Below, piece by piece: positions 62,050 through 64,000 of a DNA stretch of 64,000 nucleotides. The notes below the pieces were generated by a model. It was not told the origin of the DNA and ran no database searches. It was given only the letters and a program-made list of their open reading frames with translations. The stretch comes from Lachnospiraceae bacterium. Its GTDB lineage: Bacteria; Bacillota; Clostridia; Lachnospirales; Lachnospiraceae. The position numbers and the translations under genes were made by a program. Every line of letters starts with the position of its first letter. Position 1 is the stretch's first letter. The stretch is taken from positions 140,784 through 204,783 of the forward strand of contig JAFTXG010000022.1 in NCBI GenBank assembly GCA_017461725.1, given 5' to 3'.

Positions 62050-63554
62050 GGTATTCGATCCGACTCCGCTATGCACTGATCGTGGCCGGGTTGATTATCG
62101 TCATGATCGCAGGCAGTATTTTTCTGAATCTCAGCTGCTTTGAGGCGTATTATTTTTGGAATAAGGAAAAGACAATCAGTGAAATGTATGAGCTGATTGA
62201 AGAATCGCTGGGAAATGGTATGACACTGGATAGTGCGTCCGAGCTGTCATTGCGCCTATACTGCGAAAATTCTAATCTGGACATGATGATTCTGGAGGGA
62301 GGGATCGTTCCTCAAACCATATTCTGCCGTGGAAATGAGAGGGAGTTGCGGGTATTGACGCTTGCCTACCTCTATGGCAATCGATATGATCCGGAGAATG
62401 TGATCGCTAAAGATGAGAATCACTACGTCTGCCAGGCCTATGATGACCAGTTGCGATCCGAGTTTCTGGAGAGCTTTGGAACGACGGAGAATCGCAGCTA
62501 TTTCATCATGATGCGCACACCACTGCAGAACATGAAGGAAAATATTCTATTGGCAAATCAGTTTTATCTGTTGACTGCTGTGGTTACGCTGGTTCTGGGG
62601 ACCGTAATCGCCTATTTTCTTGCAGGACAGATGAGTAGGCCGATCACCGAACTTTCTGGCATTGCGCGGAAAATGGCTGGGCTGGACTTCTCTGCACGTT
62701 ACCGGGGGAATGAAATAGATGAGATCGGAGAACTCGGGAATAATATGAATCATTTGGCCGATCAGCTGGAATGCACCATTGCGGAACTGAAAGCGGCAAA
62801 CCTTGAACTGCAGCGCGACATTGAGAGAAAGGAAGAACGAGAGAATATGCGGCAGGAGTTTCTGGCGGGAGTCTCTCATGAACTCAAAACACCTATCGCA
62901 CTGATTCAGGGCTATGCGGAGGGGCTGCGCGACGGAATCAGTGAGGATCCGGAGAGCAGAGCCTGGTACTGTGATGTGATTGTTGACGAGGCGGCGAAGA
63001 TGAATGCCATGGTCAGACAGATGTTGACCCTCAATGAGATCGAGTTCGGCAGCAATCAGGGAAAGATGGAGCGTTTTGATATTTCTCAGATGATCCAGGG
63101 CGTTCTTGCCTCCTACCAGATTATGTTTCAGCAGAAAGACGTTAAACTGGATTTTCAGGTGGACTCTGAACTCTATGTATGGGCAGATGAACTGCGGATC
63201 GAGGATGTACTTCGAAATTATGTGAGCAATGCGTTAAATCATGTGGATGAAGAGCGGCGAATCACGGTGACTTCGGAGCGGAAAGACGGTTTGGTTCGCA
63301 TCAGTGTGACAAACACCGGACAGCCTATCCCGGCCGGGGAAATGGAGAAAATCTGGCTGCGGTTCTATAAGGTAGATAAAGCTCGGACCAGAGAGTATGG
63401 AGGAAACGGTATCGGTCTATCTATTGTGAAAGCGGTGATGGAAGCTCACGGAAGGAATTTTGGGGCATATAACCGAGAGGACGGAGTAACTTTCTGGTTT
63501 GAACTTGATGCCGAGTCGGGGGTTACTGCAGTGAAAGAAACGGTGCAAAACTGA
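62046..63554 (+). CDS. Sensor histidine kinase
   Basis: This 502-aa membrane kinase has two spans (about 8-30 and 172-194) around an extracytoplasmic sensor of about 140 residues, a HAMP domain (MSRPITELSGIARKMAGLDF), a coiled linker, the phospho-histidine in FLAGVSHELKTPIALIQGYA near 278, the N box NYVSNALNH and the G boxes GGNGIGLSIVKAVMEAHGR. The sensor domain is not recognised. It forms a two-component system with the preceding regulator. Confidence 0.93.
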   Translation: MRYSIRLRYALIVAGLIIVMIAGSIFLNLSCFEAYYFWNKEKTISEMYELIEESLGNGMTLDSASELSLRLYCENSNLDMMILEGGIVPQTIFCRGNERELRVLTLAYLYGNRYDPENVIAKDENHYVCQAYDDQLRSEFLESFGTTENRSYFIMMRTPLQNMKENILLANQFYLLTAVVTLVLGTVIAYFLAGQMSRPITELSGIARKMAGLDFSARYRGNEIDEIGELGNNMNHLADQLECTIAELKAANLELQRDIERKEERENMRQEFLAGVSHELKTPIALIQGYAEGLRDGISEDPESRAWYCDVIVDEAAKMNAMVRQMLTLNEIEFGSNQGKMERFDISQMIQGVLASYQIMFQQKDVKLDFQVDSELYVWADELRIEDVLRNYVSNALNHVDEERRITVTSERKDGLVRISVTNTGQPIPAGEMEKIWLRFYKVDKARTREYGGNGIGLSIVKAVMEAHGRNFGAYNREDGVTFWFELDAESGVTAVKETVQN

Positions 63555-63622
63555 GCTGATCACGCGTATGCGCGGGGAAATTATGGCTGATTTATGCAAT
63601 GAAAAAAACAATGTGAGAAGAG

Positions 63623-63656
63623 AACGGGCAGTGGAAAAAGGCACAGCCCGTTTTTG
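63623..63656 (+). terminator. Terminator of the two-component operon
   Basis: AACGGGC (63623-63629) pairs with GCCCGTT (63646-63652), with T from 63651 on. Confidence 0.75.
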
Positions 63657-63809
63657 GGTTGAAATTAAAAGAAATATTGAGATTTTAGTCAAAACGCACA
63701 AAAAATGCGGACAAAAACGACTTTTGCGACGGTTTTAAGGGCGAAATGAGGTTAAAGTGCACAAAAACTATCTTTGGAAGAAAAATGCGAAAAAAAACGA
63801 AAAAAGTTG

Positions 63810-63838
63810 TTGACAAACCAAAAACACTGTGATATTAT
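63810..63838 (+). promoter_or_regulatory. Strong promoter with UP-like A tracts, probably of an rRNA operon
   Basis: TTGACA at 63810-63815, 17 bases, TATTAT at 63833-63838, preceded by A-rich blocks at 63782-63805 like an UP element. The sequence after it has no reading frame and includes AACCTTGATAACTGAACAGC near 63880, of the kind seen in clostridial rRNA leaders and spacers. No rRNA gene is reached before the window ends, so the assignment is inference. Confidence 0.55.
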
Positions 63839-64000
63839 GATGAAGCTGTCGCTGAGGACAGCACGAAACACAAGAAAACGAACCTTGATAACTGAACAGC
63901 ATGACCAACCCTGAACGATTCTAAGAATTAAGTTCAGAAGAACAAAAACCAAGTAAAGTATGGATTTTCTTAAAGCCAGCAGGCGATGAGAGATTCAGGA

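Overview
The window looks like a chromosomal segment of a spore-forming, gut-type member of the Clostridia, most probably Lachnospiraceae. The reasons are a SpoIID-family protein, consistent AGGAGG ribosome sites, sigma-A promoters with 17-base spacers, a CIRCE element, a GlpP antiterminator, several BlaI/M56 pairs and small families (DUF4250, DUF3791, TraX) common in that group. This is inferred from gene content; no species is claimed. Most genes lie on the + strand. The exceptions are one LysR regulator and one tRNA-Arg.

Region by region: 1-5.6 kb holds the end of a spoIID-like gene and an alpha-glucoside PTS operon (IIA, IIBC, GH4 6-phospho-glycosidase). Its leader carries a BglG/LicT-type RNA antiterminator site overlapping a terminator. 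5.7-9 kb has an EamA transporter, a repeat-derived intergenic element, a small anchored coiled-coil protein and an ABC-F ATPase. 9-13.3 kb is an AT-rich island with a large SF1 helicase (nuclease-like insert, topoisomerase zinc ribbons, RQC-like end) and a decayed DUF3990/DUF3791 pair. 13.3-20 kb holds exonuclease III, TraX, an ECF sigma factor with a probable anti-sigma partner, and a BlaI/M56 pair with two clear operators. 20-30 kb is housekeeping and repair: pth, mfd, a foldase-like lipoprotein and sbcDC.

30-34.3 kb is accessory: tRNA-Arg, a second BlaI/M56 pair, an 11-bp tandem repeat in front of a 49-codon transcription unit, an HsdR scar and a Fic protein. 34.4-42 kb is proteostasis: a CIRCE-controlled clpB interrupted by an in-frame TAG, a MoxR/VWA pair and ftsH. 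42-50 kb joins glycerol and malate metabolism (DeoR regulator, glpP with its own attenuator, Ldh-family dehydrogenase, malic enzyme, glpK) with several intergenic repeat elements, then an Mrp ATPase. 50-57.3 kb has a nuclease-XPD helicase, a LysR regulator and uvrA. 57.5-59.1 kb is a DegV-plsY lipid operon. 59.3-63.6 kb is a regulatory block: an orphan BlaI, a helix-turn-helix-less small protein followed by three tandem Xre paralogues, and a two-component system. The window ends in a strong promoter and leader that resemble the start of an rRNA operon.

The best candidates for undescribed biology are the small HTH-less protein upstream of its Xre paralogues (a possible SinI/SinR-like arrangement), the dispersed hairpin element whose outer stems differ in sequence but keep pairing, and the phased 11-bp/44-bp repeat upstream of a tiny gene. 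The stop codon in clpB and the RNA switch of the PTS operon are also directly visible in the sequence.
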